A stretch of DNA of 64,000 nucleotides from Streptomyces sp. NBC_01016 (GTDB lineage: Bacteria; Actinomycetota; Actinomycetes; Streptomycetales; Streptomycetaceae). The notes below the pieces were generated by a model. That model was not told the DNA's origin and did not search any database. It was given only the letters and a program-made list of their open reading frames with translations. The translations under genes were made by a program, and so were the position numbers. Position 1 is the stretch's first letter; each line of letters starts with the position of its first letter. Of this stretch, positions 45,201-54,906 are shown piece after piece. Location of the stretch: assembly GCF_026341035.1 (NCBI RefSeq), contig NZ_JAPEOQ010000001.1, forward strand, positions 3,162,001 to 3,226,000, in the 5' to 3' direction.

Positions 45201-47357
45201 ATGGCCCGGCCCAAGGCGCCCTTTCTGTACGGGCGCGAACCCCTGGTGGGATCGCTCGTCCCCTCGCTCACCGGGCTCGCCTTCTACGAACGCGCCCGCA
45301 CGAAGCGCGAGTTCGGCTCCGGCGTGCCCGTCGTGCTGCTCACCGGCGAGCACGGCACCGGACGCAGCGCCCTCCTCGACACCCTCGCCCGCGGCTACCG
45401 GGGCCGCCTCCCGCTCGCCCATGTGCGCGCCGTCGTGCCGGGCTCGGTCGCGGCCGGCCTCACCGAGGAGGTCCCCGAGGGCAGCGTGCCGCCGCAGAAC
45501 GCCGCGTCGCCCGCCGAGATCCTGGAGCGCCTCGTGTGCGCGCTCACCCCCACGTACGGCATCTTCCGGACGCTGCTGCCCGCCCTGTTCGCCGTGTCCG
45601 GCTGGCACGTGGGGCAGACGGACGAGCGCGACGAGGTGTGCCGCCGGCACGCCCGGATGCTCATCGCGAGCGGCCTCGCGCGCGGCGCCGAACGCGAGGT
45701 CGCCCGCGACTGGGCCACCCAGGTCGAGACCTCGCTCAGCCGGGCCGCCGCCCGCGACGGCGACCCCGACGACCCGGACGGGACACAACCCGTCACCGCC
45801 GCCCTGCTGCGCCAGCTCGCCGCCAGGATGCCCCTCGACCCGGCCCGCACCTGGTTCCGCAAGCGGCACACCACGCCCGACGGCACCATCGCCGAAGAGG
45901 ACCCGCTGTGGCTGCTGTCCCGACGCTTCCACCGCGGCGGCGACTACCTCCACGCGGCGGAACAGGCCCTGACCGCCGCCTTCCTGGAGGAGCTGGCCCA
46001 CGCCCACGGTGTGGTGCGCCGGCTCAACCGTGAGCCCTGGCCGCTGATCCTGCTCGACGAGGCACACACCCCCGCGGGCAACCGCTTCCTGGAACTCCTC
46101 CTGGAACAGCGGGCCCTGGGGGAGCGCAAGTACGACGACCGGACCGTCGTCGTCGCCACCCGGCTCGGCGACCTGCCGCGCGAGGACGCGCCGCACGCCG
46201 TACGCCGGGAACTCGTCGACCTGCTGCCGCCCGGCGGCGTCAGACGACCCGGACACGCCGCCACCCTGTGGAAGCGGACAGGACACGAGCCGTCCGAGGG
46301 CCTCCTCGTCCTCCCGCTCACCCCGCTGACCAGGGACGACATCCTTTCCATGCTCGACCGGGCGTCCTCGCGCCTGCTCCACCCGCACCTCGCCTCCGCG
46401 CTCCACGCGCTCACCGGCGGCCACCCCTCGGCCAGCACTGTCCTCGCCGACGCCGCCGTCGAGACCGCCAAGCAGAACCGCACCGTCGTCCCGCGCGACC
46501 TGCTGGACCTGCGCGTCGAGGGCGGCCGCGCCGTCACCGAGGTGCTGCTGCGGGACCTGCTGCCCGACCGCAGACAGCGCGACCGCCTCGTCAAGCTCTG
46601 CCTCGCCCGGGACTCCAAGGCGGCCGAGGCGCTCGCCCAGGACCTCGGCCTCGTCGGGCCCGAGCAGCTGCCCGCCACGGCCGCCGCGCAGTACCTCGTC
46701 GAGCGGAAGTGGCAGGAACTCCCGACCTCCGACGGCCCGCTGGTCACCAGCGGGCTGCTGCGCACCCTCCTCGTCCACGAGGCGCGGCGCACCCTGCCGC
46801 CGGGCGACGAACCGCACGGCTGGCGCTCCGTGCACGCGTTCCTCCACCTCCACCACGTCCAGCGCGCCGAGACCGAGGAGGCCGACGCCCTGCGCCACAA
46901 CCTCGCCGCCGGAAACCCGCAACAGGTCGTCGCGATGCTCGCCGACGAGTTCGACGCGGAGGAGGCCGAACAGAGCGTCGAGCACTGGCTGTTGTGCCTC
47001 CAGCGCTGCGCCAGCGCACCCGTGCCGCCCGCCGACGAGACCTGGCGCGACCAGCGCGTCGAGATCGCCGACGGCGAGCACGCGGCCCGCTACGCACGCC
47101 TCGACCCCTCGGGACGCAGCATCAACCGCCTGCTGCACGCCCTGTGGTACCTCTCCGAGCCGTACGCCGACGCGGCGCTCGACCCGGACGCCGACCGGAT
47201 GTGCCGGGCCGTGGGGGAGGAGCTGGGCTTCCTCGCCCGCCGCCACCCCACCTGGTACGCGGCCCTCGGCCAGGCGGCCCGCGACTGGCCTACGGCCGCC
47301 CGCAAGAGGCAGGAACTGCCCGTTCCCGCAAGCACCAACTCCGGGGAGGGAGGCTGA
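45201..47357 (+). CDS. STAND-like P-loop ATPase with variant Walker A (GRS)
   Basis: A 718-aa cytosolic protein. VVLLTGEHGTGRSALLDTLA is a Walker A with Arg in place of the conserved Lys. PLILLDEAHTPAGNRFLELLL gives an intact Walker B with DE, followed by a sensor-like TVVVATRLGDL. HPHLASALHALTGGHPSASTVLADAA and the following stretch look like the winged-helix/helical regions of STAND ATPases. The C-terminal 200 residues are helical without recognised repeats. ATG 45201 begins MARPKAPFLYGRE. Its stop shares one base with the next gene's start (TGATG), so it is coupled to the membrane-anchored binding protein. Function unknown. Confidence 0.72.
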   Translation: MARPKAPFLYGREPLVGSLVPSLTGLAFYERARTKREFGSGVPVVLLTGEHGTGRSALLDTLARGYRGRLPLAHVRAVVPGSVAAGLTEEVPEGSVPPQNAASPAEILERLVCALTPTYGIFRTLLPALFAVSGWHVGQTDERDEVCRRHARMLIASGLARGAEREVARDWATQVETSLSRAAARDGDPDDPDGTQPVTAALLRQLAARMPLDPARTWFRKRHTTPDGTIAEEDPLWLLSRRFHRGGDYLHAAEQALTAAFLEELAHAHGVVRRLNREPWPLILLDEAHTPAGNRFLELLLEQRALGERKYDDRTVVVATRLGDLPREDAPHAVRRELVDLLPPGGVRRPGHAATLWKRTGHEPSEGLLVLPLTPLTRDDILSMLDRASSRLLHPHLASALHALTGGHPSASTVLADAAVETAKQNRTVVPRDLLDLRVEGGRAVTEVLLRDLLPDRRQRDRLVKLCLARDSKAAEALAQDLGLVGPEQLPATAAAQYLVERKWQELPTSDGPLVTSGLLRTLLVHEARRTLPPGDEPHGWRSVHAFLHLHHVQRAETEEADALRHNLAAGNPQQVVAMLADEFDAEEAEQSVEHWLLCLQRCASAPVPPADETWRDQRVEIADGEHAARYARLDPSGRSINRLLHALWYLSEPYADAALDPDADRMCRAVGEELGFLARRHPTWYAALGQAARDWPTAARKRQELPVPASTNSGEGG

Positions 47358-48877
47358 TGTTCGGCAGCAGGATCAGGGAGTGGGGTCCGCTGGACTGGTG
47401 CGTCGCGGTGCTCGTCGTGCTCGCGCTCGTGGCGGGCGGGATCTATGGCGGCTCGAAGCTGCTGCGCAAGTGCGACAACGGGCTGAGCGACATCGACGGG
47501 CAGTGCATCGGCGTGACCACCCGGTCCTTCGAGGCCGACGAAGGCATCGGCTCGCTCCTCGACGCCATCGCCGACGAGAACGACCAGGTCGCCTCGGAGA
47601 GCGGCACTCCCTACGTCCGTGTCGCCCTGATGATGTCCTTCACCTCCGGAGACACGAGCGCGATGACCGGCGACATGATCCGCCGCGCCCTCGCGGGCTC
47701 CCTCGCCGCGCTCAAGGAAGCGAACGCAGGGGCGGGCGGCCCGCAGGTCCAGCTGATGCTCGCGCCGGTCGGCCGGCAGCTCGACCAATGGCGGCCGGTG
47801 GTCGATAAGTTGGGCGAACTGTCCGCGGACTCGAAGCACCCGCTCGTCGGCGTCACGGGAATCCCCAGCAGCCAGACGGACACCAAACAGGCCCTCGAAG
47901 AGCTGAGCACCCGCAAGATCCCCACGGTGGGGCCGGTGATCAACGCCTCGTCGATGAACTTCGAGTACTTCTTCAAGACGTCGCCGGACGACAAGGAGTT
48001 CGCGAACGCCCTGAAGCACTACCTCGACACGTACCCGCACGGAAAGAAGAAGGGGCTGCTGCTCCTCGACCGGCACACGGGCGACGTGTACTCGGCGGAT
48101 CTGACGAACACCCTCAAGAGCCGCTTCGCCAAGGACTACGGCCTCACCACCAGATCGTCGCTCTTCACCGGTTCCTCCGGCAGTGACGAGGGCGAGCCGG
48201 GCATCTTCGTCGACGCGGTCAACAAGATCTGCAGCGAGCGCACGGACACGGTCTTCTACGCGGGCCGCGACCAGGACCTCCCGGGCTTCATCGACGCCCT
48301 CTCCGACGCGGGCAGCTGCAACCACGGCAGCCCCCTGCGCATCGTGAAGACCGGCATAGGCCTTGAGCCCAGCCTCACCAGGAAGGAGGTCGAGCGCGAT
48401 CTGAAGAAGGCGAAGGCCACGATCGTCGACGCCGCCTCCTTCGACCCGGGCTGGGAGAAGAAGGGCTCCGCGGACCGCCCCGCCGGCATCGACGACTTCC
48501 TCGACCAGTTCAACGAGCTCAAGTCCGCGCACACGCTGGGCGAGAAGCCCCTGGACGACGGCTACGCGGCCTCGTACTACGACGGCCTCCGGCTGCTCAC
48601 CGAGGCGATGAAGCGCACCTTCGTCGAGATGAACAAGGACAAGGACACCGAGCAACTGCCCACCAAGCAGGAGCTGTACACGACGCTGTCGCAGTCCACC
48701 GTCAACAGCACGGGCATGCTCCAAGGGGCCACGGGAACGTACGGCTTCGCGGGCCAGAGCACGAACAACAGATGGTCGACGTGCAAGCCGGTGCCGGTCG
48801 TGGAGTTCCCCGCACCACACCACAACCGAAAGCTGTCGCTGTACCGAACCTACGACAAGGGCGACTGCCCCGGGTGA
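47357..48877 (+). CDS. Membrane-anchored type-1 periplasmic-binding-protein-like sensor
   Basis: A 506-aa protein with a short cytoplasmic lead, one N-terminal membrane helix (about 14-36, CVAVLVVLALVAGGIYGG), then an extracellular type-1 binding fold of the LivJ class. Supporting segments are VRVALMMSFTS, QVQLMLAPVGRQLDQWRPVVDKL, HPLVGVTGIPSSQTDTKQALEELS, KKGLLLLDRHTGDVYSADLTNTLKSRFA and TVFYAGRDQDLPGFIDAL. No lipobox and no adjacent permease or ATPase subunit of a transporter were found. It is coupled to the STAND-like ATPase, so it may sense an extracellular ligand rather than transport it (inference). Confidence 0.78.
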   Translation: MFGSRIREWGPLDWCVAVLVVLALVAGGIYGGSKLLRKCDNGLSDIDGQCIGVTTRSFEADEGIGSLLDAIADENDQVASESGTPYVRVALMMSFTSGDTSAMTGDMIRRALAGSLAALKEANAGAGGPQVQLMLAPVGRQLDQWRPVVDKLGELSADSKHPLVGVTGIPSSQTDTKQALEELSTRKIPTVGPVINASSMNFEYFFKTSPDDKEFANALKHYLDTYPHGKKKGLLLLDRHTGDVYSADLTNTLKSRFAKDYGLTTRSSLFTGSSGSDEGEPGIFVDAVNKICSERTDTVFYAGRDQDLPGFIDALSDAGSCNHGSPLRIVKTGIGLEPSLTRKEVERDLKKAKATIVDAASFDPGWEKKGSADRPAGIDDFLDQFNELKSAHTLGEKPLDDGYAASYYDGLRLLTEAMKRTFVEMNKDKDTEQLPTKQELYTTLSQSTVNSTGMLQGATGTYGFAGQSTNNRWSTCKPVPVVEFPAPHHNRKLSLYRTYDKGDCPG

Positions 48878-48884
48878 GCACCGG

Positions 48885-49913
48885 TCAGGCGCCCTTGTCG
48901 GCAGGGCCGCGGCCGCAGGAGGTAGGTTCCTTGTCTCTGATGTCCCGGTCGCTGGGCTTGAACTCCTGAGGGTTCACGCCGCTGTGGGTGAGCCCGGGAA
49001 ACTGGGAGCGGAACGTGCTGGTCCAGTCGGTGTGCAGGAAATGCCGGATGGCTTTGTTGAGCTTCTTGCAGTCCGCCTGATGGTTCTCGTTGATGGCGAT
49101 GCCGTAGAACTGTGCGGGACCCGGAGTCTGGATCTTGCGCCGAACCTCGACGTCCTTGGCGTACGGGGCCGCTTGAGCGAACCCTTCGAGCAGGACCCGG
49201 TCGGTCCACACCGCGTCGAAGTTGTCGTCCTGGAGCTGCCGGACACACGTCTTGTAGTCCGCCCGGTATTCGACGTTGGCCCTCTTCCCAAGGGCCACTT
49301 CGATGCGTTCCTGCTCCTTCTTGTCGTCGGTGCTCTTCGGGTCCGAGGTCGAATTTCCGGCAGTGCAGATGCGGACACTCGGGTTGTCCAGGTCCTTGAG
49401 CCGATTGATCGTGGTGTTGTCCTTTCGGACCAGAACGCTCTGATAGGTCTTCAGGTACGGAACGGTGAAATCGACCTTCTTGTCCCGCGACTTGGTGATC
49501 GTGTACGTAGCGACCACCAGCTCGGCGCCGTCGTTGGTCAGGATCCGCTCGCGGTCGAGTGAGGGGATGTCGCGGGGATCAGGGCTGAAGCCCATGTCCT
49601 CGGACAGAGAGTGGACCAGGTCGTTCTCGAATCCCTCGTAGCTGTATTCGTCGCCGCGGCGCGTGCTGAACCCGGGCTGTCCCTTCTTCACGGCGATGGT
49701 GACCATGTTGCCCTTGGTCTTGAAGATGGACCCGGAAGCATCGGTGGTCTGCTGCTTCTCGCTCATGGTGTTCACGGGAGCTTCGCCCGGGGAGGTGAGG
49801 GCATGCATGCCGATTGCGGTGACTGCCGATCCGCACACAAAACTCGCCAGGGCGGTCAGGACATGGGGAAGGCTGACTCTGAGCCGCGGCTGCTGAGGAG
49901 GATCGCTTGACAT
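48885..49913 (-). CDS. Type-2 substrate-binding protein (glutamate/polar amino acid-like), membrane-anchored
   Basis: A 342-aa protein. The hydrophobic segment 14-36 lacks a canonical lipobox and looks like an anchor. The solute-binding fold shows IAVKKGQPGFSTRRGDEYSYEGFENDLVHSLSEDMGF, ELVVATYTITKSRDKKVDFTVPYLKTYQSVLVRKD (the family signature), then NFDAVWTDRVLLEGFA. CAGGAG six bases before ATG 49913 supports this start. It belongs to the GluB/FliY-like class, but no permease is adjacent; the only likely operon partner is the small membrane protein upstream. It converges on the type-1 binding protein with a 7-nt gap. Confidence 0.85.
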   Translation of the reverse strand: MSSDPPQQPRLRVSLPHVLTALASFVCGSAVTAIGMHALTSPGEAPVNTMSEKQQTTDASGSIFKTKGNMVTIAVKKGQPGFSTRRGDEYSYEGFENDLVHSLSEDMGFSPDPRDIPSLDRERILTNDGAELVVATYTITKSRDKKVDFTVPYLKTYQSVLVRKDNTTINRLKDLDNPSVRICTAGNSTSDPKSTDDKKEQERIEVALGKRANVEYRADYKTCVRQLQDDNFDAVWTDRVLLEGFAQAAPYAKDVEVRRKIQTPGPAQFYGIAINENHQADCKKLNKAIRHFLHTDWTSTFRSQFPGLTHSGVNPQEFKPSDRDIRDKEPTSCGRGPADKGA

Positions 49914-49938
49914 GGTGGCTCCTGTGGAGAGCGTGGGG

Positions 49939-50655
49939 TCAGAGGTATTCGGACTTCTCGACACCGAGTGTGATGCGGCAGCCGGGGTCGTCGTGGTGCA
50001 TCGTGATGTCGACCTGGACCGTTGCTCCCTCGGTGTCCAGTGGGAGCGACACGGTGACCTCCGGGGCGAGGTCGACCGTCTGGGATTCCTCGAGGTCCGT
50101 GCCGTGGAACTCGAGCCGACCGCTGCTCTGGCAGGGCGTGGATCCTGCCGTCAGATCCTCGGCACCGAGCACGACGCGCAGCTCGGCGCCGTCCGGTTCG
50201 GCCTCGACCGTCAGGGCGGCGGTGTTGCCCGCGGTCATGCCTTGTGCGGATGAGTCCAGTTCGGTGTACGGGGTGACGTCGGTGGCTCCCGCTTCCCTGA
50301 ATCCGAACCCCACCACGGACACGAGCGCGAAGAGGATGACGCCGATACCGAGGGCCGTGATGAAGGGGCGGACATGGCGCTTGAGCGCCTCGGTGTCGTC
50401 CTTCGCGGCGACGATGGGGATGAGGACAGCGACGACGGCAACGATGCCGCCCACTCCGAGAGTGGCCACCGTCTGAACGTCGGCGCCGGTGATCCATGCC
50501 AGGGCGCTGACGACGGCGAGCAGACCGCAGACAGTGAGGTGCAGGACAAACAGCCAGCGTCCGGATCCGCCGCCGACGTCACCGGCGCCGACGGTTCGGT
50601 TGCCCTCACCGGGATTGTCCGGGTCGGCCGCGGGCGACGGCTGCTGCGAGGTCAT
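49939..50655 (-). CDS. Small membrane protein of unknown function, partner of the type-2 binding protein
   Basis: A 238-aa protein. After a Pro/Gly-rich cytoplasmic leader come three membrane helices (about 33-54 WLFVLHLTVCGLLAVVSAL, 61-82, 96-118). A C-terminal beta-rich extracytoplasmic domain of 120 residues follows, with TLGVEKSEYL at the end and two cysteines (CQSSG; GCRI) that could pair. GGGGAGGG six bases before ATG 50655 is a good ribosome-binding site. It precedes the binding-protein gene by 25 nt. I do not recognise the family; it is not an ABC permease (no EAA loop). Confidence 0.75.
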   Translation of the reverse strand: MTSQQPSPAADPDNPGEGNRTVGAGDVGGGSGRWLFVLHLTVCGLLAVVSALAWITGADVQTVATLGVGGIVAVVAVLIPIVAAKDDTEALKRHVRPFITALGIGVILFALVSVVGFGFREAGATDVTPYTELDSSAQGMTAGNTAALTVEAEPDGAELRVVLGAEDLTAGSTPCQSSGRLEFHGTDLEESQTVDLAPEVTVSLPLDTEGATVQVDITMHHDDPGCRITLGVEKSEYL

Positions 50656-50804
50656 GGCACCCTCCCCGAAGGACAAGGACACGTGGGCATGCCAAGAATG
50701 TCACGACGGAGGGTAGGAGGCAGGTCAAGTCACGCGCTTGGTAAGGGGAGTTGACAGCGTCCGTACGAAGTGGACAAGAGAGAGGGTCACGGTGGAAACA
50801 CCAT

Positions 50805-50837
50805 GCGGGCGGGCGTCAACAGCTCACGCCCGCCCGC
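50805..50837 (-). terminator. Terminator after the GH92 gene
   Basis: Perfect 12-bp arms (GCGGGCGGGCGT and its complement) around a 9-nt loop, 21 nt beyond the GH92 stop. The surrounding 50656-50858 shows nothing else. Confidence 0.85.
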
Positions 50838-50858
50838 CGGTTCACATCGCCCCGGGTG

Positions 50859-53800
50859 TCACGACAGCAGCTCGACCTCCGCCACCGTCGCCGCCCCGCC
50901 GGTGAACACCAGCCGGTAGTGCTTGTGCGTCGCCGGGGACGGTACGGAGAACGCCCGTGTCTGCTTGTCCCAGGCGAAGGACTCGCCGGAGCGCTGGTCG
51001 ATGGTCTTCCAGTCCTTGGCGTCGTCCGACGCCTCCAGCTTCCAGCCGGTCGGCGCCTTCGCCTTGTCCTCCGACGTCAGCGTGTACTGGACCGCCTTCG
51101 CTCCGTCCGCGCCCACCGGCAGCTCCACCGACTCCGAACTCGCGCTCGTGTCAGAGGTGTTGTCGAAGAGCGGACCCGAACCGGTGATCGCGTCCGAGCG
51201 CGGCGAGGGCACCTTGTCGTCGTTCGTGATCGACGTCGGCGCCGCATCGGCGCCCGTGCCCCACTTCGACGGCTTGTCACCCATCGCGAACTCGATGACG
51301 CCGCCCTTGGCGATCGCCGAGTGCGGCAGCGACGTCTTCGTCCACGTACGGCCGTTGACCTTCACGCCCTGCACGTAGATGTTCTTCGCGCTGTTCTTCG
51401 GCGCCTTGACGACGAGGTCCTTGCCGCCGTCCAGGTGCAGCGTCATCTTCGTGAACTGCGGGGAACCGATGGCGTATTCGCCGCTGCCCATGACCAGCGG
51501 GTAGAAGCCCAGCGAGGAGAACAGGTACCAGGCCGACTGCTCGCCGTTGTCCTCGTCGCCGTGGTAACCCTGCCCGATCTCGCTGCCGGTGTAGAGGCGG
51601 GACATGACCTCGCGGACCTTCTCCTGCGTCTTCCACGGCTGGCCCGCCGCGTCGTACATGTACGTGACGTGGTGCGCGACCTGGTTCGAGTGGCCGTACA
51701 TGCCCATCCGTACGTCACGCGCCTCGGTCATCTCGTGGATGACTCCGCCGTACGATCCGGCGACGTCCTTGGAGCCGGTCTCCGGAGTGTCGAAGTACGT
51801 GTCGAGCTTCTTGGCGAGACCGCTGCGGCCGCCGTACAGATTGGCGAGGCCGCGGCTGTCCTGGACGGCGGTGAACGCGTAGCCCCAGGCGTTGGTCTCC
51901 GTGTAGTCGTAGCCCCAGATCGCCGGGTCGAAGTCCTCGGACTTCACACGCCAGTTGCCGTCCTTGCCCTTGCCCTGGAAGAAGCCGGGACTGGAGCTCC
52001 CACCGGCCGCCTTGTCGTCGAACATGTTGACGTAGTCACGGGCGCGGTTGAGGAAGTACTCCGACTCCTCCTTGTAATGCTTCTCGCCGGTCTTCTTGTA
52101 GAGCTTCTGGCCCATCTCCGCGATGCCGTAGTCGTTGAGGTAGCCCTCCATCGCCCACGACATGCCCTCGTGCGTCTCCGACGGCGTGTAGCCGAGGAAG
52201 GGCGACGTCTCCATGCCCTTGCGGCCCACGCCCGCCGTCGGCGCCACCACGGTCGCGTTCTTCACGGCCGCCTTGTACGCCGACTCGACGTCGAAGTCGT
52301 CGACGCCCTTCACGTACGCGTCCGCGAACGCCACGTCGGAGGAGGTGCCGGTCATCAGGTCCGCGTAGCCGGGGGACGACCAGCGTGAGGTCCAGCCGCC
52401 GTCCCGGTACTGCTGCACGAACCCGTCGACCAGCTCACCGGCCTTCTTCGGCGTCAGCAGCGAATAGGCGGGCCAGGTGGTCCGATACGTGTCCCAGAAG
52501 CCGTTGTTCACATACGGCTTGCCCTCGACGATCTTCGCGCCGGTGTGGGTCGGGGTGTCCGGACCCGGCATCGGCGAGAACGGGGAGGCGTACTTGTACG
52601 TGGACTTGCCCTTACCGCCCTGTGAACGGACCTTCTCGAAGCCGGAGTTGGGGTACAGGTAAAGGCGGTACAGCGACGAGTACAGCGCCGTGCGCTGGTC
52701 GTCCGTCGCGCCCTCGACCTCCACCTTCTTCATCAGCGTGTCCCACTGGGCGCGCGCCGCGTTCCGTACGTCCGTGAAGGACCGCTTCTGCGGCAGCTCC
52801 TGCGCCAGGTTGTCCTTCGCCTGGTCGAGGCCGATCAGGGACGTGGCGAGGCGCAGCGTGACCGTGCGGTCCTTGCCCGCGTCGAACGTGAAGTGGCCCT
52901 TCACGCCGGACGAGTCGGCGTCCTTCACCGGCTTGTCGAAGACGCCGTAGACGAACAGTCGCGTCGCGCCCGCCGACAGGCCCGACTTCACGTCCGAGTA
53001 GCCCGTGACGACCCCGTTCTCCTTGTCGAGCGTGAGGCCGCCCTGATCGGAGACGTTGTCGAAGACCACGCTCGCGTCGTCGTCGGGATAGCTGAAGCGG
53101 AGCGCCGCCGCGTGGTCGGTCGGCGCCATCTCCGCCCGCACACCGTTCTGGAACTTCACGCCGTAGTACGAGGGCGTCGCCGTCTCGTCGTCGTGCTTGA
53201 ACGGCAGCGCGCGGCCCGAGCGCGACGTGTCGAGCGCGTCGCCCGACTTCGCCGACGGCATCACCTGGAAGGTCTGCCGGTCGCCCATCCACGGGCTCGG
53301 CTCATGGCTCGCCGCGAACGCCTCCATCGTCGGCAGGTTGTCCGCGTTGTTGTCGCGCGCGTAGTCGTACAGCCAGCTCAGCGAGCCCGCGTTGGTCACC
53401 GGCGTCCAGAAGTTGAAGCCGTGCGGGACGGCCGTCGCCGGGAAGGTGTTGCCGCGCGAGAAGTCACCGGTGGAGTTCGTGCCGCGCGTCGTGGACGCGT
53501 AGTCGCTCAAGTGCGCCTTCGGCTTCGCCGGCCGGGCCTTCGCGATGCTCACGTCGTCGAGCCAGCCACGGAACTTCGCCGGCCCCTTGGGGGAGTCGTA
53601 CGCGACGAGGACCCGGTCGACCGTCTTGCCGGCCGCCACGGACCCGATCCCGGACTTCACGGCGTTCCACTGGTTCACGTAGAGCCGCTTGGCCGCGCCC
53701 TGCCCCTGCGGGGTCAGCGCCCCGCCGTAGGAGTCGAGGGCCTTGAGGTCGCTCAGGTACGTGCCGTCGGTGAAGGCGAGGTCGACGGAGACGTTCGTGG

Positions 53801-54731
53801 CGTCGTAGTCGCGGTCGCCGTTCGCCATGGACGGGAAGATCTTGTACGCGAGCTCGGTGTCCTTGGCCACCGCCACATCGACGTCGAAGACCTTGTTGTA
53901 CGAGTAGGCGCGACCGTCACCCTTGTGCGTACCCGCGTAGCGCAGCGCGCGCGTACCGGTGAAGCCGACGCCCGCCTTGGCGGTCGGCGAGGCCGTCGGC
54001 CCGCGGTCCACCAACGAGAGCATGTCCTCGGGGGCCGGGGTGGAGTCGCCGCCGGTCGACAGCTGGAGGTCGGCGAGCTGCACCGCGTCGCTCGCGCCGT
54101 TGTTCTTCGTGAACTCGATACGGAAGTGGGAGTAGTCCGCCGGGCTCTGTATGTCGTACGACTTCAGCTGCTGGCGCTTGTCGAACGTCTCACCGGAGCG
54201 GGAGTCGAGCGTCTTCCACTCCTTGCCGTCCGTCGAACCCTTCAGGGTCCAGTCCTTCGGGTCGCGCTCGTCGTGGTCGTTGGCCGACGTGAGCGCGTAC
54301 TTGGAGATCTTGACCGGCTCGTCGAGGTCGTACTCGACCCAGGCCGTCGGCGTGAGCGCCAGCCACTTGGTCGTCGCCTCGCCGTCGACGAGGTTCTCCT
54401 TGGTCTCACCGCCGCCCGCGTTCTCGCCGCTGGCCCGGATGTCGGTGACATGGCCGTTCACATTCCCCGGCATGCCGCTGCTGTACGCGCCGTCGACCCC
54501 GCTCGCCCGCTTGCCGCCGTCGGCGTCGGTGTCGACGGTGTTCAGCCAGTCGGGGGCGGGCTGACCGGCCTCGAAGGAGGAGCGGAACTCCGGCTTCCCC
54601 TCGGCGGCGTGCGCGGTGGGGGCGGGGCCGAGGCCCTGGCCTGCCGCCGTGAGCACAAGTGCGGCCGCGCCGAGCGCGGCCACGGAACCGAGTCTGTGTC
54701 TGGACCTCAGGTGTCTGGATCTGCCTCGCAT
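50859..54731 (-). CDS. Secreted GH92 alpha-mannosidase with two F5/8 (CBM32-like) modules
   Basis: A 1290-aa exported enzyme. The signal peptide is the first 42 residues (Arg-rich n-region, AALGAAALVLTAAGQGL, cleavage near AHAA). An F5/8-type sugar-binding domain follows (about 95-230), then a jelly-roll lectin-like module, the GH92 beta-sandwich and (alpha/alpha)6 catalytic domain, and a second F5/8 domain at the C-terminus. GH92 markers are MSWAMEGYLNDYGIAEM and the acid/base region HGDEDNGEQSAWY near 1050-1062. It removes alpha-mannose in a calcium-dependent, exo manner from mannans or glycoproteins. An AGGA-type ribosome-binding site precedes ATG 54731; a LacI-like operator lies 25 nt upstream. 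Confidence 0.95.
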   Translation of the reverse strand: MRGRSRHLRSRHRLGSVAALGAAALVLTAAGQGLGPAPTAHAAEGKPEFRSSFEAGQPAPDWLNTVDTDADGGKRASGVDGAYSSGMPGNVNGHVTDIRASGENAGGGETKENLVDGEATTKWLALTPTAWVEYDLDEPVKISKYALTSANDHDERDPKDWTLKGSTDGKEWKTLDSRSGETFDKRQQLKSYDIQSPADYSHFRIEFTKNNGASDAVQLADLQLSTGGDSTPAPEDMLSLVDRGPTASPTAKAGVGFTGTRALRYAGTHKGDGRAYSYNKVFDVDVAVAKDTELAYKIFPSMANGDRDYDATNVSVDLAFTDGTYLSDLKALDSYGGALTPQGQGAAKRLYVNQWNAVKSGIGSVAAGKTVDRVLVAYDSPKGPAKFRGWLDDVSIAKARPAKPKAHLSDYASTTRGTNSTGDFSRGNTFPATAVPHGFNFWTPVTNAGSLSWLYDYARDNNADNLPTMEAFAASHEPSPWMGDRQTFQVMPSAKSGDALDTSRSGRALPFKHDDETATPSYYGVKFQNGVRAEMAPTDHAAALRFSYPDDDASVVFDNVSDQGGLTLDKENGVVTGYSDVKSGLSAGATRLFVYGVFDKPVKDADSSGVKGHFTFDAGKDRTVTLRLATSLIGLDQAKDNLAQELPQKRSFTDVRNAARAQWDTLMKKVEVEGATDDQRTALYSSLYRLYLYPNSGFEKVRSQGGKGKSTYKYASPFSPMPGPDTPTHTGAKIVEGKPYVNNGFWDTYRTTWPAYSLLTPKKAGELVDGFVQQYRDGGWTSRWSSPGYADLMTGTSSDVAFADAYVKGVDDFDVESAYKAAVKNATVVAPTAGVGRKGMETSPFLGYTPSETHEGMSWAMEGYLNDYGIAEMGQKLYKKTGEKHYKEESEYFLNRARDYVNMFDDKAAGGSSSPGFFQGKGKDGNWRVKSEDFDPAIWGYDYTETNAWGYAFTAVQDSRGLANLYGGRSGLAKKLDTYFDTPETGSKDVAGSYGGVIHEMTEARDVRMGMYGHSNQVAHHVTYMYDAAGQPWKTQEKVREVMSRLYTGSEIGQGYHGDEDNGEQSAWYLFSSLGFYPLVMGSGEYAIGSPQFTKMTLHLDGGKDLVVKAPKNSAKNIYVQGVKVNGRTWTKTSLPHSAIAKGGVIEFAMGDKPSKWGTGADAAPTSITNDDKVPSPRSDAITGSGPLFDNTSDTSASSESVELPVGADGAKAVQYTLTSEDKAKAPTGWKLEASDDAKDWKTIDQRSGESFAWDKQTRAFSVPSPATHKHYRLVFTGGAATVAEVELLS

Positions 54732-54755
54732 GAAGGGCGCATCCTCCGGCTACTG

Positions 54756-54767
54756 GACAACGTTGTC
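54756..54767. promoter_or_regulatory. LacI-family-type operator upstream of GH92
   Basis: GACAACGTTGTC is a perfect 12-bp palindrome with the central CG typical of LacI/GalR operators, 25-36 nt before the GH92 start codon. No LacI gene is in the window, so the repressor would be encoded elsewhere. Confidence 0.7.
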
Positions 54768-54906
54768 AGTTGCTGAGCAAGCTCCAGTAGGGGCTCAAGT
54801 GCCCAGTGGTGTCAAGGGCGTTGCCCCCTTTGGGGTCGCACGGGCGGGGAGGCCGGCCCCATACGCCGTGTGTGCCCCTTCCGACGGGCCGTGATCGGCC
54901 GGTCGG

